This document shows, piece after piece, positions 10,777 to 23,195 of a stretch of 64,000 bases of DNA. The stretch spans positions 197,793,918 through 197,857,917 of the forward strand of contig NC_134400.1 in NCBI RefSeq assembly GCF_050003625.1. Reading direction: 5' to 3'. Every line of letters begins with the position of its first letter. Position 1 is the first letter of the stretch. The notes beneath the pieces were generated by a model, which worked only from the letters and a program-made list of their open reading frames with translations, did no database searches and was not told the DNA's origin. The DNA comes from Haematobia irritans (Eukaryota; Arthropoda; Insecta; Diptera; Muscidae). The translations under genes were made by a program, and so were the position numbers.

Positions 10777-11008
10777 AAAATGACTAGGGAATTACTGGAG
10801 AAAGTAGGAGTAGAGAGATCATTGTGCGTGCTCTATATTTGAGGGCCGTTTCCAAATTTTCGGTATTGGTTTATCTCCCCTCACTTGCTAGTATCGGTTG
10901 ATCTTCTCTCACTAAGCTTGCCTAAGTAGTTTCACCGTACTATGGAATGCTGTTCTCTCATTGATAAGAGAGAAGTTTATCACTGTTATTTTTAGACCGT
11001 GAACAAGT
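10777..11008 (+). mobile_element. Short DNA with SINE body relic (about 10916-10990)
   Basis: Most of this stretch is unassigned. Bases about 10916-10990 (CCTAAGTAGTTTCACCGTAC, then ATGGAATGCTGTTC, then TTGATAAGAGAGAAGTTTA) match two separated parts of the SINE body on the plus strand, with the region between them deleted. No promoter boxes remain. Confidence 0.5.
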
Positions 11009-11020
11009 AACATGTTTGTC

Positions 11021-11344
11021 GGGAGCCACCGTGGTGCTTGCATACACAAGGTCGTGGGTTCGATTCGTGCTTCGACCGAACACCAAAAAGTTTTTCAGCG
11101 GTGGATTATCCCACCTCAGTAATGCTGGTGACATTTCTGAGGGTTTCAAAACTTCTCTAAGTGGTTTCATTGCAATGTGGAACGCCGTTCGGACTCGGCT
11201 ATAAAAAGGAGGTCCCTTGTCATTGAGCACAACATGGAATCGGGCAGCACTCAGTGATAACAGAGAAGTTCAGCAATTTGGTATCACAATGGACTGAATA
11301 GTCTAAGTGAGCCTGATACATCGGGCTGCCACCTAACCTAACCA
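11021..11344 (+). mobile_element. tRNA-derived SINE, A box deleted, with 12-bp TSD
   Basis: The insertion is bounded by a perfect 12-bp target-site duplication, AACATGTTTGTC, at 11009-11020 and 11345-11356. It begins GGGAGCCACCGTGGTG and lacks about 20 bp containing the rest of the pol III A box, but keeps the B-box region (GGTTCGATTCG). The body ends in CCACCTAACCTAACCA. The long TSD shows target-primed retrotransposition, presumably by a LINE in trans. With the A-box region gone, this copy should be a poor pol III template. Confidence 0.92.
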
Positions 11345-11356
11345 AACATGTTTGTC

Positions 11357-12170
11357 ATAACCATGTTATTTTCCCGGAAATTATATATCTGATTTCGACA
11401 ACCATTTTTTTTGTTTGGCGAGAAAACAATATTTTTGAGGTAAAAATGTGGTTTTCTTCCCATCCAAATATAACATTTTTCTCTGGGAGAAAATCCAAAT
11501 ACAAAATTTTCTCTGGTTACTCAGTTTATGGTGGGTTATTATTCTCAGTGTTCTTAATGGTGCCGCTCCAATGAGCCAAAGGTGTTGGAATTCTATCAAA
11601 TTGTTGGCCAATATGTTGTAGTTGTTACTGGAAATGTTGTAAATGTAGTTTTTAGTTGTTGCGATTCTTTATGGTATTGTCGCCTGTATCATCTGTATGA
11701 TCATCGCCATCATCATCATCATCATCACCATGATCAACAACATCTCTGATGGGTTTCTTGGGGGCTGGTGTTGTAGTTTCTTTATTGTACATCAACATAA
11801 CACCAGAGAATTTTGTTTTGGCATTTGATTCTGGGTTGTTAACGGTGACGTTTGGTTGTCGGTGTCGGTGATGCTGGAGGCCTTCGTTGTTGGACTTTTG
11901 GTTGGTAGTTGATTAAAAAAAAAACTATTTGCCCTCTGGTTATGTTGTTGTAATAACAAGATAATTGCTTAATTTGATTGGCTTACATTGATCAGGCGTA
12001 AAATGCAGTCATTCTCATACATTCAGTCATCCTTCCACTCCATAACCTCGCATTGACTGACTAGGATAAAAGAACATGTCCACTTCTATGCTATGCGAAA
12101 TTTATATTCACGTATAATGAAGATTAAGTTTGATTGTATACACATTTATAGTGGAACCTATCAGAAGTGT
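11357..12170. other. Unique DNA with trinucleotide runs
   Basis: Non-repetitive AT-rich DNA with a CATCATCATCATCATCATCA run at about 11710 and TTG/GTT-rich stretches at 11600-11920. Open frames are under 80 codons and show no domain. It resembles intergenic or intronic fly DNA, and I cannot assign a gene. Confidence 0.5.
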
Positions 12171-13028
12171 TAAATTTTATTTTTATAGAAAATTTTATGA
12201 ACATTTTATTTCTATAGAAAATTTTGTCAAAGTTTTATTTCGATAGAAAATTTTGTCAAAAGATTCTGTCGATAGAAAATTTTGTCAACATTTCTATAGA
12301 CCATTTTGTTAAAATTTTATTTCTATAAGAAATTTTATCAAAATTTTATTTCTATTCAAATTTTTATGAAATTTTTGTTTCCATAGAAAAATTTATCAAA
12401 GTTTTATTTCGATAGAAAATTTCGTCAAAAATTTATTTCGATAGAAAATTTTGTCAACATTTTATTTCTATAGAAAATTTTATAAAATTTTTATTTCTAT
12501 AGGAAATTTTATCCAAATTTTATTTCCATAGAAAATTTTGTCAAAATTTTATTTATATAAAAAAAAAATATTGTCAAAATTTTATATCTATAGAAAATAT
12601 TATCAAATTTTTATTTCTATAGAAAATTTTATCCACATTTTATTTCTATAGAAAATGTTTTCCAAATTTTATTTCTATAGACAATTTTGTCAAAATTTTA
12701 TTTCCATAGAACATTTTATCCAAACTTTATTTCTATAGAAAATTTTGTCAACATTTTATTTATATAAAAAATATTGTCAAAATTTTTTGTCTTTAGAAAA
12801 TTTTATCAAATTTTTATTTCTATAGAAAATTTTATCAAAGTTTTATTTCTATAAAGAATTTTATCAAATTTTTGTTTCTATAGAAAATTTTATCAAAGTT
12901 TTATTTCGATAGAAAATTTTGTCAAAACTTTATTTCTATAGAAAATTTTGTTAAAATTTAATTTCGATAGAAAATTTTGTCAACATTTTATTTCTATAGA
13001 AGATTTTGTCAACATTTTATTTATATAA
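12171..13028 (-). repeat. 30-bp minisatellite, reverse orientation (left half)
   Basis: About 28 units of the 30-bp minisatellite in reverse orientation (TTTTGTCAAAATTTTATTTC then TATAGAAAA). Units vary by point changes and a common TATATAAAAAA variant. The block is continuous with 14556-16385 except for the inserted C3 element. Confidence 0.95.
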
Positions 13029-14555
13029 ACAAGTAAGGAAAGTCTAAAGTCGGGCGGGGCCGACTATTATACCCTGTACCACTTTGTAGATCTAAATTTT
13101 CGATACCATATCACATCCGTCAAATGTGTTGGGGGATATATATAAAGGTTTGTCCAAAATACATGCATTTAAATATCACTCGATCTGGACAGAATTTGAT
13201 AGATTTCTACAAATTCTATAGACTCAAAATTTAAGTCGGCTAATGCACTAGGGTGAAACACAATGATAGTAAAAAATATAGGAAAGATTTAAATATGAAG
13301 CAATTTTAGGGAAACTTCACAAACTTTTATTTATGATTTATCGCTCGATATATACGTATTAGAAGTAGAGGAAAATTAAAGTAATTTTTACAACTTTTCG
13401 AGTAAGCAGAGGCGATTTTAAAAGGGAAATGTTCGTATTTTGACCATTTTTGTTGAAATCAGAAAAACATATATATGGGAGCTATACCTAAATCTGAACC
13501 GATTTCAACCAAATTTGGCACGCATAGCATCAATGCTTATTATACTCCCTGTGCAAAATTTCAACTAAATCGCAGTAAAAAATTGGCCTCTGTGGTCATA
13601 TGAGTGTAAATCGGGCGAAAGCTATATATGGGAGCTATATCTAAATCTGAACCGATTTCAATCAAATTTGGCTCACTTGATTACACTACTAGTTGTACTC
13701 CTAGTGCAAAATTTCAATCAAATTGGGCCAAACCTCTGGTTTCTAGGACCATATTAGTCAATATCGGGCGAAAGATATATATGGGAGCTATATCTAAATC
13801 TGAACCGATTTCAACCAAATTTGGCACACATGACTACACTACTAATTGTACTTCTAGTGCAAAATTTCAACCAAATTGGGCCAAAACTCTGGCTTCTAGG
13901 ACCATATTAGTCAATATCGTGCGAAAGATATATATGGGAGCTATATCTAAATCTGAACCGATTTCAATAAAATTTATCACACTTGACTACACTACTAATT
14001 GTACTTCTAGTGCAAAATTTCAACCAAATTGGGCTAAAACTCTGGCTTCTAGGACCATATTAGTCAATATCGGGCGAAAGATATATATGGGAGCTATATC
14101 TAAATCTGAACCGATTTCAACCAAATTTGGCACACATGACTACACTACTAGTTGTACTTCTAGTGCAAAATTTCAAGCAAATCGGGATAAAACTCTGGCT
14201 TCTGGATCCATATAAGTGCATATCGGGCGAAAGATATATATGGGAGCTATATCTAAATCTGAACCGATTTCTTCCAAAATCAATAGGGTTCTATTCTGAC
14301 CTAAAACAGGAACATGTGCCATGTGCCATGACATTTGAAGTGGATTAGACGTAAACTACGACCTAGACTTTGATCACAAAAATGTGTTCACAGACAGACG
14401 GACGGACGGACAGACGGACATGGTTATATCGACTCAGGGAACCACCCCGAGCATTATTGACAAAGATACCATGTGTCTACCTCGTCTCCTTCTGGGTGTT
14501 ACAAACATATGCACTAACTTATAATACCCTGTTCCACAGTGTGGCGCAGGGTATA
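13029..14555 (+). mobile_element. DINE family C element C3, complete
   Basis: Complete family C element, about 1.53 kb, inserted in the minisatellite. The 5' end is CAAGTAAGGAAAGTCTAAAG with the hairpin GTCGGGCGGGGCCGAC and TATACCCTGTACCAC. The 3' hairpin (ATACCCTGTTCCACAG with GGCGCAGGGTATA) ends at 14555. The unit start ATGGGAGCTATA occurs at 13475, 13628, 13781, 13934, 14087 and 14240, an exact 153-bp step each time, giving five whole units. The frame from 13628 is open for 195 codons (YMGAISKSEPISTKFGTHDY and following). The tail carries GACGGACGGACAGACGG and a block matching the INE-1 tail. Confidence 0.93.
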
Positions 14556-16385
14556 CAAATATTGTCAAAATTTTATGTCTATAGAAAATTTTATCCAAAT
14601 TTTATTTCTATAGAAAATTTTGTCAACATTTTATTTCGATAGAAAGTTTTGTCAACATTTTATTTCTATAGAAAATTTTGTCAAAATTTTATCCAAATTT
14701 TATTTCTATAGAAAATTTTGTGAACATTTTGTTTATATAAAAAATATTGTCAAAATTTTATGTCTATAGAAAATTTTATCAAAATTTTATTTCTATAAAA
14801 AATTTTATGAAATATTTGTTTCTATAGAAAAGTTTGTCGAAATTTTATTTTTATTGAAAATTTTATCCAAATTTTATTTCTATAGAAAATTTTGTCAAAA
14901 TTTTATTTATATTAAAAATTTTATACAAATTTTATTTCTATAGAAAATGTTGTCAAAATTTTATTTCGATAGAAAAATTTGTCAACATTTTATTTATATA
15001 AAAAAAATTGTCAAAATTTTGTATCTATAGAAATTTTTGTCAAAATTTTATTTCTATAGACAATTTGATTAAATTTTTATTACTGTAGAAAATTGTGTCA
15101 AAATTTTAATTATATAGAAAATTTGATTAAATTTTTATTTCTGTAGAAAATTTTGTCTAAATTTTAATTATATAGAAAATTTTATCAAATTTTTATTTCT
15201 ATAGAAAATTTTGTCAAAATTTTATTTCTATAGAAAATTTGATTAAATTTATATTTCTGTAGAAAATATTATCAAAATTGTATTTCTATAAAAAATTTTA
15301 TCAAATTTGTGTTTCTATAGAAAATTTTATCAAAGTTTTATTTCGATAGAAAATTTTGTCAAAATGTTATTTCTATATAAAATTTGATTATTTGATTTTT
15401 ATTTCTATAGAAAATTTTGTCAACATTTTATTTATATAGATACATTTTATTAAAATTTTATTTATATTAAAAATGTTGTCAAAATGTTTTTTCTATAGAA
15501 AATTTGATTAAATTTTTATATCTATAGAAAATTTTGTCAAAATTGTATTTTTATGGAAAATTTTATCCAAATTTTATTTCTATAGAAAATGTTATCAAAA
15601 TTTTATTTATATTAAAAATTTTATCCAAATTTTATTTCGATAGAAAATTTTGTCAAATTTTTATTTGTATAGAAATTTTTGCCAACATTTTATTTATATA
15701 AAAAATTTTGTCAAAATTTTATGTCTATAGAAAATGTTATCAAATTTTTATTTCTATAGAAAATGTTATCAAAATTTTATTTCTATAAAAAATTTTATTT
15801 ATATTAAAAATTTTGTCAAAATGTTATTTCTATAGAAAATTTGATTAAATTATTAGTTCTATAGAAAATTTGATAAAATTTTTTTGCCAACATTTTATTT
15901 ATATAAAAAATTTTGTCAAAATTGTATTTTAATAGAAAATGTTATCCAAATTTTATTTCTATAGAAAATGTTATCAAAATTTTATTTATATTAAAAAATT
16001 TGTCAAAATTTTAGTTCGATAGAAAATTTTGTAAAATTTTTATTTCTATAGAAAATTTTGCCAAAATTTTATTTATATTGTAAAATTTTTATTTCTATAG
16101 AAAATTTTGCCAACATTTTATTTATATAAAAAATTTTGTCAAAATTTTATTTCTATAGAAAATGTTATCACATTTTTATTTCTATAGAAAATTTTATCAA
16201 AATTTTATTTCTATAAAAAATTTTATCGAATTTTTGTTTCTATAGAAAATTTTGTCAAAATTTTATTTCGATAGAAAATTTTGTCAAAAGTTTATTTCGA
16301 TAGAAAATGTTGTCAAAATTTTATTTCCATAGAACATTTTTTCAAAATTTTATTTCTATAGTTAATTTTTATCAAAATTTTATTT
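14556..16385 (-). repeat. 30-bp minisatellite, reverse orientation (right half)
   Basis: About 60 units of the 30-bp minisatellite continuing the block left of C3, with many variant units (TTTGATTAAATTTTTATTTC and the TATATTAAAAA variant). Several variants recur in the same order (for example at 15400-15660 and 15820-16080), pointing to local block duplication. Confidence 0.95.
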
Positions 16386-16524
16386 TATTATCGAAAATTG
16401 GTGAAGCTATATTTGGCAAAAACCTACCAAAACATCACAAATTCTACCAATCTACCAAACAGTAAAAAGATCTACCATTTTCGTTAGAATTCGACCAACA
16501 TCCGTGGCTTCGACGCGTGTGTAC
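16386..16524 (-). repeat. Second conserved end of the minisatellite element
   Basis: The sequence CTACCAATCTACCAAACAGT, AAAAAGATCTACCATTTTCG and nearby CTACCAAAACATCACAAATT matches in reverse complement the stretch at 24862-24960 that begins the compact minisatellite element there. Minisatellite blocks therefore end in this sequence on one side and in the CTCGAGTGGCAA terminus on the other. After it, GGCTTCGACGCGTGTGTACT leads into unique DNA. Confidence 0.6.
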
Positions 16525-16828
16525 TCATCACCAGTATTACTGGTAAGTATTTGGGCTCATTTATCCTCTTGATACAATGCAATGTCATATCTGTATACAT
16601 CCATATATGATATATCATTCATAAGTGCATTGTTGACATGGCTTACATCACAGTGGACATTGTATTCGTGCCTGGGGCGTCTGATTTCTTGGGGTTTCCT
16701 TTGCTATTGAGGTGATTTGTTGATGGTGTGATTTGAGAAAATGCTAATTAAGATGAACATTTCAGTATAGAAGAGATATTTACGAAATTCTTGTTAACTA
16801 ATATCGCAAAATTGCAGAAGTATTGGCA
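16525..16828. other. No recognised feature
   Basis: About 300 bp of unique AT-rich DNA between the minisatellite block and a mariner relic. No repeat family or open frame is recognised. Confidence 0.5.
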
Positions 16829-17100
16829 TACAGGGTGGTTGATATGTATTGACACCAACTTCTGGTTGTTATCACATCTAAATCGCTGATCTTACAGCAA
16901 ACATCGATACTGGAATAAATAGTTTTGTTATGTATTTTAGTGTTTACTGGAATTCAAGATTGCTTTATAATTAGCTCACATCAGATGCACCAAAAGTGGC
17001 TATCGTTAGAGATACCAAATTCGACCCGAATTGAAAAATGGGATTGCACAATAAAATTACACTGATTGGAGCCAAGGAGTTACTTCGCTTGCACAAAAAA

Positions 17101-17283
17101 GTAGTCAATTTGAATTTCTGTGATGAGAAACCATTTAAAATTGAGCACTTTGCGATTCGTTGCGATGATCGTTTTTAGTTGCCAAAAGTGTCAGATACAA
17201 ATGTACACCTTCGATTGGACACCAGAACTCAAGCGAAGATCAAAATAAATGCCGAATATTATCGTAAAATATCCTAAAGACAG
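17101..17283 (+). pseudogene. mariner-like transposase fragment
   Basis: One frame starting at 17101 reads VNLNFCDEKPFKIEHF, a stop, LPKVSDTNVHLRLDTRTQAK, then IKINAEYYRK and a stop. The (F)xDEKxF motif around the first catalytic Asp and the KINAEYYRK motif are typical of the DDE domain of mariner-superfamily transposases, which separate them by about 60-70 residues; here part of that interval is deleted. The following 230 bp (to about 17510) are too decayed to place with confidence. It lies inside the TIR-bounded relic 16831-19155, which supports the call. Confidence 0.55.
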
Positions 17284-17530
17284 TACAGTACAGGTTGCCT
17301 TTTATAGTTCAGGATTAATCATTGAAAATCGCTTGCATGCGTTTGAACCAATTGTCGACTCACTTTTGCCACACCGATCATTCAGGATACCAAGTCAGAA
17401 CTATATGCTGTGTATCCAGCTGGCTCTGCTCCCGAAATTAAGACGTTTTTGTCCACAAAAACTCCAATTTTTAATCAAAATTCCTCACAAAAATCCCCAA
17501 TAAATTTTTGACAATTTTTTATGGTAAAAA

Positions 17531-17773
17531 CAAGTGAGTAAAGTAGAACGTCGGGCGGCGCCGACTATATCATACCCTAAACCACCCCTACTGAATTAGT
17601 AAACATAAGCATTTGTGGGGTATCATTGGTATAGGTTTTGGAGAACATAAAGGGGGGTACATGTTTATGGGTGTCTTGTCACAATCTGAGCAGATATGTC
17701 TAATATTAGGAGCTATAGTTTAGTTTGCACCAAAAGAATTAGTATGCCACTAATATTGAGTCCATTATTAAAA
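17531..17773 (+). mobile_element. DINE 5' fragment of a fourth family (D)
   Basis: It starts CAAGTGAGTAAAGTAGAACG, then a hairpin GTCGGGCGGCGCCGAC and CATACCCTAAACCACC. This is the family C head plan with different sequence after about 55 bp (CATTTGTGGGGTATCATTGG and following). It is cut at 17773 where B2 begins. No central repeats remain, so the family is defined only by this head. Confidence 0.65.
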
Positions 17774-19091
17774 CAAGTATATACCGCCTTAAGTTCGGCC
17801 AGGCCGAAGCTTATCTACCCTCAACCATGGATTGCGTAGAAACTTCTACTGAAGACTGTCATCCACAATCGAATTACTTGGGTTGCGGTAACACTTGCCG
17901 ATGGCAAGGTATCTTAAAACTTCCTAACATCGTAATATATACCATACCATATAGTCCATACGTCGTATATATTAAACTAAAAAAGGCCGATTACATACGT
18001 ATATAATTAAGTTTAAAGTTTCTATAGAAATAAAATTTTGACAACATTTTCTATAAAAGTAAAATTTGAAAAAAATTTTCTATAGAAATAAAATTTGGAT
18101 AAAATTTTCTATAGAAATAAAATTCTGACAAAATTTTCTATAGAAATAAAAGTTTGACAAAATTTTCTATAGAAATAAAATTTTGACAAAATGTTCTATA
18201 GAAATAAAATTTGGACAAAATTTTCTATAGAAATAACATTTTGACAATGTTTTCTATAAAAATACAATTTTGGTAGATTATTTTTGGCTCGAGTGGCAAC
18301 CATGATTATGAACCGATAAAGACCAATTTTTGTGTGATTGGGGATCGCCTATATATAACTATAGACCGATATGGACCAATTTTGGCATGGTTATTAGCGG
18401 TCTTATACTAACACAACGTTGCAAATTTCAAGCGGATCGGATGAAATTTGGTTCTCTTAGAGGCTCCGCAAGCCAAATCGGGGGATCGGTTTATATGGGG
18501 GCTATATGTAATTATGGACCAATATGGACCAATTCTTGCATGATTGTTAGAGACCATATACTAACACCACGTACCCAATTTCAACCGGATCGGATGAATT
18601 TTGCTCCTCTAAGAGGCTCCGGAGGTCAAATCTGGGGATTGGCTTATATGAGGGCTGTATATAATTATGGACCGATATGGACCAATTTTTGCATGGTTGT
18701 TAGAGACCATATATTAACACTATGTACCAAATTTCAGCCGGATCGGATGAAATTTGCTTCTCTTAGAGCAATCGCAAGCCAAATTTGGGGGTCCGTTTAT
18801 ATGGGGCTATACGTAAAAGTGGACCGATATGGCCCATGTGCAATACCATCCGACCTACATCAATAACAACTACTTGCGCCAAGTTTCAAGTCGATAGCTT
18901 GTTTCGTTCGGAAGTTAGCGTGATTTCAACAGACGGACGGACGGACATGCTCAGATCGACTCAGAATTTCACCACGACCCAGAATATATATACTTTATGG
19001 GGTCTTAGAGCAATATTTCGATGTGTTACAAACGGAATGACATAGTTAATATACCCCCCCCCCCCCCAAATTCCAATGGTGGAGGGTATAA
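17774..19091 (+). mobile_element. DINE family B element B2, complete
   Basis: Head CAAGTATATACCGCCTTAAG with TTCGGCCAGGCCGAAG. A 270-bp minisatellite block (18002-18275) ends in the CTCGAGTGGCAACC junction. About three and a half 153-bp central repeats follow (18330-18830; frame WTNFGMVISGLILTQRCKFQ and similar). The tail has CAGACGGACGGACGGACATG and TTTCGATGTGTTACAAACGG. The terminal hairpin contains a run of 16 C near 19052, possibly an assembly-sensitive homopolymer. About 1.3 kb, no coding capacity, and the reference for reconstructing B1. Confidence 0.9.
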
Positions 19092-19126
19092 ATAGCGCTT
19101 TAGGTTAGGTTATAAATAGCGCTTTA
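19087..19126. repeat. 16-bp direct repeat around GGTTAGGT
   Basis: TATAAATAGCGCTTTA occurs at 19087-19102 and again at 19111-19126, separated only by GGTTAGGT. GGTTAGGT is the 3' tail of the local SINE in minus orientation and the 16-bp repeat is the size of a SINE target-site duplication. The first copy overlaps the final TATA of B2. Confidence 0.7.
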
Positions 19127-19156
19127 CTTTGTTGCATTACATATCAACCACTCTCT

Positions 19157-20865
19157 ACTTAAGGTGGGTTATTTGTCATTGAAATCCTTAAATGCATCAG
19201 GCAATGTGTCCACCTGTCGTCGACATGCCGTACAGTTGTCGTAGGGCTTCTTTATTGAGCCACCTTAAGGGAATGTGGATATGTAAGTCAAGATAATGAC
19301 ATGCCAACAAATGAAGTTGTTATCATTATCGTCGGTAATTATGGTGATGGTTGAAATTTGTGCAAAATTGCAGCTAATTCAGTTGAATTGAAGTAGCAGT
19401 TTCTATAGACAGGGTAGATTACAGGAAGTTTTATAAATTTAATATGGGTGAAAATATTTTCTATTCAAAAAAGTGATCTTCACTTTTTGGATTTTGGCAT
19501 CAATTTCGAATAAATGTCGCGGTTTATTCTTCACTTGGGATATTTTTAGGATGCAGCCTGACACTTTTATATATAATACATATTGACTCCATTTGAACTA
19601 ATTGGTGATTTAGAATTTAACCTTAAGAAATTAACAATTTATAACCTAAAGAAATTTTAATCGAGAATATTTTCTACGAACACAAAAAAAAATTATAATA
19701 AAAATTGATCATTTTCCCCCATTACTGCTTTAGCACTTTGGCATAAATATCGTTTTCCCATAAAAAAATCTCTGCCATAAATTTTTGTTGGCAATTTTCA
19801 TCAAGCCAAGCCAAAGCAAAATCATTTGAATGTTTTATGAATCAACGATCATATTTTTCTTCAGCGATATTCTTTATCAAAATGCCCATCACAATTGAGC
19901 ACCCAAACCTTGTCCACATTGAAATGACAATGTCCTCAACACGATTTGGAGGGAATCTCAACTTGGCTATATTATGTAGCAAAAATCCGTATGGAAATCA
20001 TGAGCAATTGTAATAATTCATTGGAACACACCGCAAAAAAAAGAAGCTTTGGAAGGCTAGGTGAAATGACGGACCATGTTAGCCATGGAGGTATGATCAC
20101 AGATTCACGTTATAGATTCAGAGACCACAATTGCTAAATGCGTAGGCTTTATACTCTCCATCCATTTTTTTTGTTGTTGTTCGAATATAGTAAACTTAGG
20201 ACAAATTTTAAACAAGAAATACAGAAAGCCAAAAAAAGCAAAAAGTATGAGCATCATAATTTCCGATTGCTGTGTAGGGACACTCAAAAAAAAAAAAAAT
20301 AATAAAAAACAATGAAGAGTACTTCATTATGATTTTTTTTCAATAGAAAATTCAAAACGTGAGTATTCCTAGAAAATAGCACAAAAAGAGTCACAAGCCA
20401 TAAAAGGTGGCACATTCGTTTGAAAAAAAGTTTCACAAAAAGGGGCACAGTTTTTCCATAAAGAAAATTCAAAAATTAAAAACTTTTATATCAGGCTATA
20501 ATATAGCATAGTTACATAACTTTTTCTAAATTAGATTTTAACTAGTCTGACATTAATTTTATCTCCATTTGGTAGTAAATAAATATTTGAAATTGAAATA
20601 TTCGGAAAATGTACTTGATTTCTATTCTATAAACAATTTTTAGTGCATAACTTTAGGCGGTAAAAAATATACACTGATAAAATTATGATCAAAAAGAAAA
20701 AAACGCTCACAAAATTTAATATTCGACTCGTGAACTCGGCTTTTTGTTAAGAATCCAAATATATATGCACTCTTAACGCTATTTGCGATTTAAATGTGTA
20801 AAATATTTTACAGTATAAATTAATGTAATTAAAAAGTGGCACATAAAGGTAACACAAACAGCAAA
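19157..20865. other. Unique AT-rich DNA, no gene seen
   Basis: About 1.7 kb of non-repetitive AT-rich sequence with short A/T homopolymers (for example 20288-20310). Open frames of about 60 codons in several registers lack recognisable motifs. It is probably intergenic or intronic. Confidence 0.5.
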
Positions 20866-23195
20866 TAAAATTTTGACAAAATTTTCTATAGAAATAAAAT
20901 TTCGACAAAAATTTCTATAGAAATAAAATGTTGACAAAAATTTTCTATGGAAATTTTGACAAAAAGTTTTTTAGAAATAAATTTTTGACAAAATATTCTA
21001 TTGAAATAAAAATTTTACAAAATTTTCTATAGAAATAAAATGTTGACAAAATTTTCTATAGAAATAAAATTTTGACAAAATTTTCTATAGAAATAAAAAT
21101 TTGACAAAATTTTCTATGGAAATAAAATTTTGACAAAATTTTCTACGGAAATTTTGACAACAAGTTTTTTAGAAATAAAATTTTGACAAATTTTTTTTTC
21201 AGTAAAAAAGTTTTGACAAAAATTTTCTATAGTTTTGAAAAATTTTCTATAGATATAAAATTTTGACAAAATTTCCAATGGAAATAAAATTTTAACAAAA
21301 TTTTCTATAGAAATACAATTTTGACAAAAATTTTTGTAGAAATGAAATTTGGCAACATTTTCTATAGAAATAAAATTACGAGAAAATTTTGTATGGATAT
21401 AAAATTTTGACACAAGTGTAATAAAATATTGACAAAATTTTCTATAGAAATAAAGTTTTTACAAAATGCTCTACAGAAATAAAATATTGACAAAATTTTC
21501 TGTATAAATAAAATTTAGAAAAAAATTTCTACAGATATACAATTTTGACAAAATTTTCTATAGAAATAACATTTTGACAAAACTTTCTATAGAAATAAGA
21601 TTTGTGACAAAAACTTTTATAGAAATAAAATTTTGACAAAATTTTCTATAGAAATAAAATTTTGACAAAACTTTCTATAGAAATAAGACTTGTGACAAAA
21701 ACTTCTATAGAAATAAAATTTTGACAAAATTTTCTATAGAAATAAAATTTTGACAAAATTTTCTATAGAAATAAAATTTTGACAAAAATTTCTATAGAAA
21801 TAAAATTTTTACAAAAATTTTCTATGGAAATTTTGACAAAAAGTTTTTTAGAAATAAAATTTTGACAAAATATTCTATTGAAATAAAAATTTTGACAAAA
21901 TTTTCTATAGAAATACAATTTTGACAAAATTTTCTATGGAAATTAAAATTTTGACAAAATTTTCTATGGAAATAAAAATTTGACAAAATTTTCTATGGAA
22001 ATAACAATTTGACAAAATTTTCTATGGAAATAAAATTTTGACAAAATTTTATATGGAAATTTTGACAAAAAGTTTTTTAGAAATAAAATCTTGACAAAAT
22101 TTTTTTCAGTAAGAAAATTTTGACAAAAATTTTCTATAGTTTTGAAAAATTTTCTGTAGATATAAAATTTTGACAAAATTTCCCATGGAAATAAAATTTT
22201 AACAAAATTTTCTATAGAAATACAATTTTGACAAAAATTTTCTATAGAAATAATATAGAAATATATATAGAATAGAAATAGAAATTATATAGAAATTTTG
22301 ACATAACTTTCTATAGAAATAAGATTTGTGACAAAAACTTCTATAGAAATAAAATTTTGACAAAATTTTCTATAGAAATAAAATTTTGACAAAACTTTCT
22401 ATAGAAATAAGATTTGTGACAAAAACTTCTATAGAAATAAAATTTTGACAAAATTTTCTATAGAAATAAAATTTTGACAAAATTTTCTACAGATATACAA
22501 TTTTGACAAAACTTTCTATAGAAATAAAATTTTGAAAAAATTTTCTATAGAAATAAAATTTTGACAAAATTTTCTATAGAAATAAAATTTTGACAAAAAT
22601 TTCTATAGAAATAAAATTTTTACAAAAATTTTCTATGGAAATTTTGACAAAAAGTTTTTTAGAAATAAAATTGTGACAAAATTTTTTTCAGTAAAAAAAA
22701 ATTGACAAAAATTTTCTATAGATATAAAATTTTGACAAAATTTCCCATGGAAATAAAATTTTAACAAAATTTTCTATAGAAATACAATTTTGACAAAAAT
22801 TTTCATAGAAATGAAATTTGGCAACATTTTCTGTAGAAATAAAATGATGAGAAAATTTTGTATGGAAATAAAATTTTGACACAAGTGTAATAAAATATTG
22901 ACAAAATTTTCTATAGAAATAAAGTTTTTACAAAATTTTTTACAGAAATAAAATATTGACAAAATTTTCTATATAAATAAAATTTAGAAAAAAAATTTCT
23001 ACAGATATACAATTTTGACAAAATTTTCTATAGAAGCAAAATTTTGACAGAACTTTCTATAGAAATAAAATTGTGACAAAATTTCCTATAGAAATAAAAT
23101 TTTGACAAAATTTTCTATAGAAATAAAATTTTGAAAAAATTTTCTATAGAAATAAAACTTTGTCAAAATTTTCTATAGAAATATAATTTTGCTAT
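20866..23195 (+). repeat. 30-bp minisatellite, forward orientation, with higher-order repeats
   Basis: About 75 units in forward orientation. A higher-order segment containing GTTTTTTAGAAATAAAATTT, a run of T with CAGTAA and CCCATGGAAATAAAATTTT-type variants recurs at about 21150, 22065 and 22650. The CACAAGTGTAATAAAATATT variant recurs at 21412 and 22880, which shows duplication of multi-unit blocks. The block ends at about 23215 with TTTTGGTAGATTGTTTGTAT, a variant of the usual terminus. Confidence 0.95.

Larger units (their letters stand above)
16831..19155 (+). mobile_element. mariner-superfamily relic split by DINE insertions
   Basis: The left end CAGGGTGGTTGATATGTATT at 16831 (preceded by TA) and the right end read in reverse from 19155 (GAGAGTGGTTGATATGTAAT, followed by TA at 19156-19157) form imperfect terminal inverted repeats. 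Inside is a transposase scrap (17101-17283). DINE pieces D (17531-17773) and B2 (17774-19091) were inserted later. Without them the relic is about 760 bp, so much of the transposon is also deleted. The TIR match is about 17 of 20 bases; the pairing is my inference. Confidence 0.6.

Noticed and set aside
12171..16385. CRISPR-like array
   Set aside because: Repeats are contiguous 30-bp tandem units with no unique spacers, and the genome is clearly a fly's.
17249..17503. An 84-codon plus-strand frame as a separate gene
   Set aside because: It overlaps the mariner relic in another frame and shows no domain; at best it is frameshifted transposase sequence.
21114..22962. Several minus-strand frames reading SKFYFYRKFCQNFISIENFV-type repeats as a secreted or surface repeat protein
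   Set aside because: They are translations of the 30-bp satellite, which is divisible by three; frames start and stop at random variant units.
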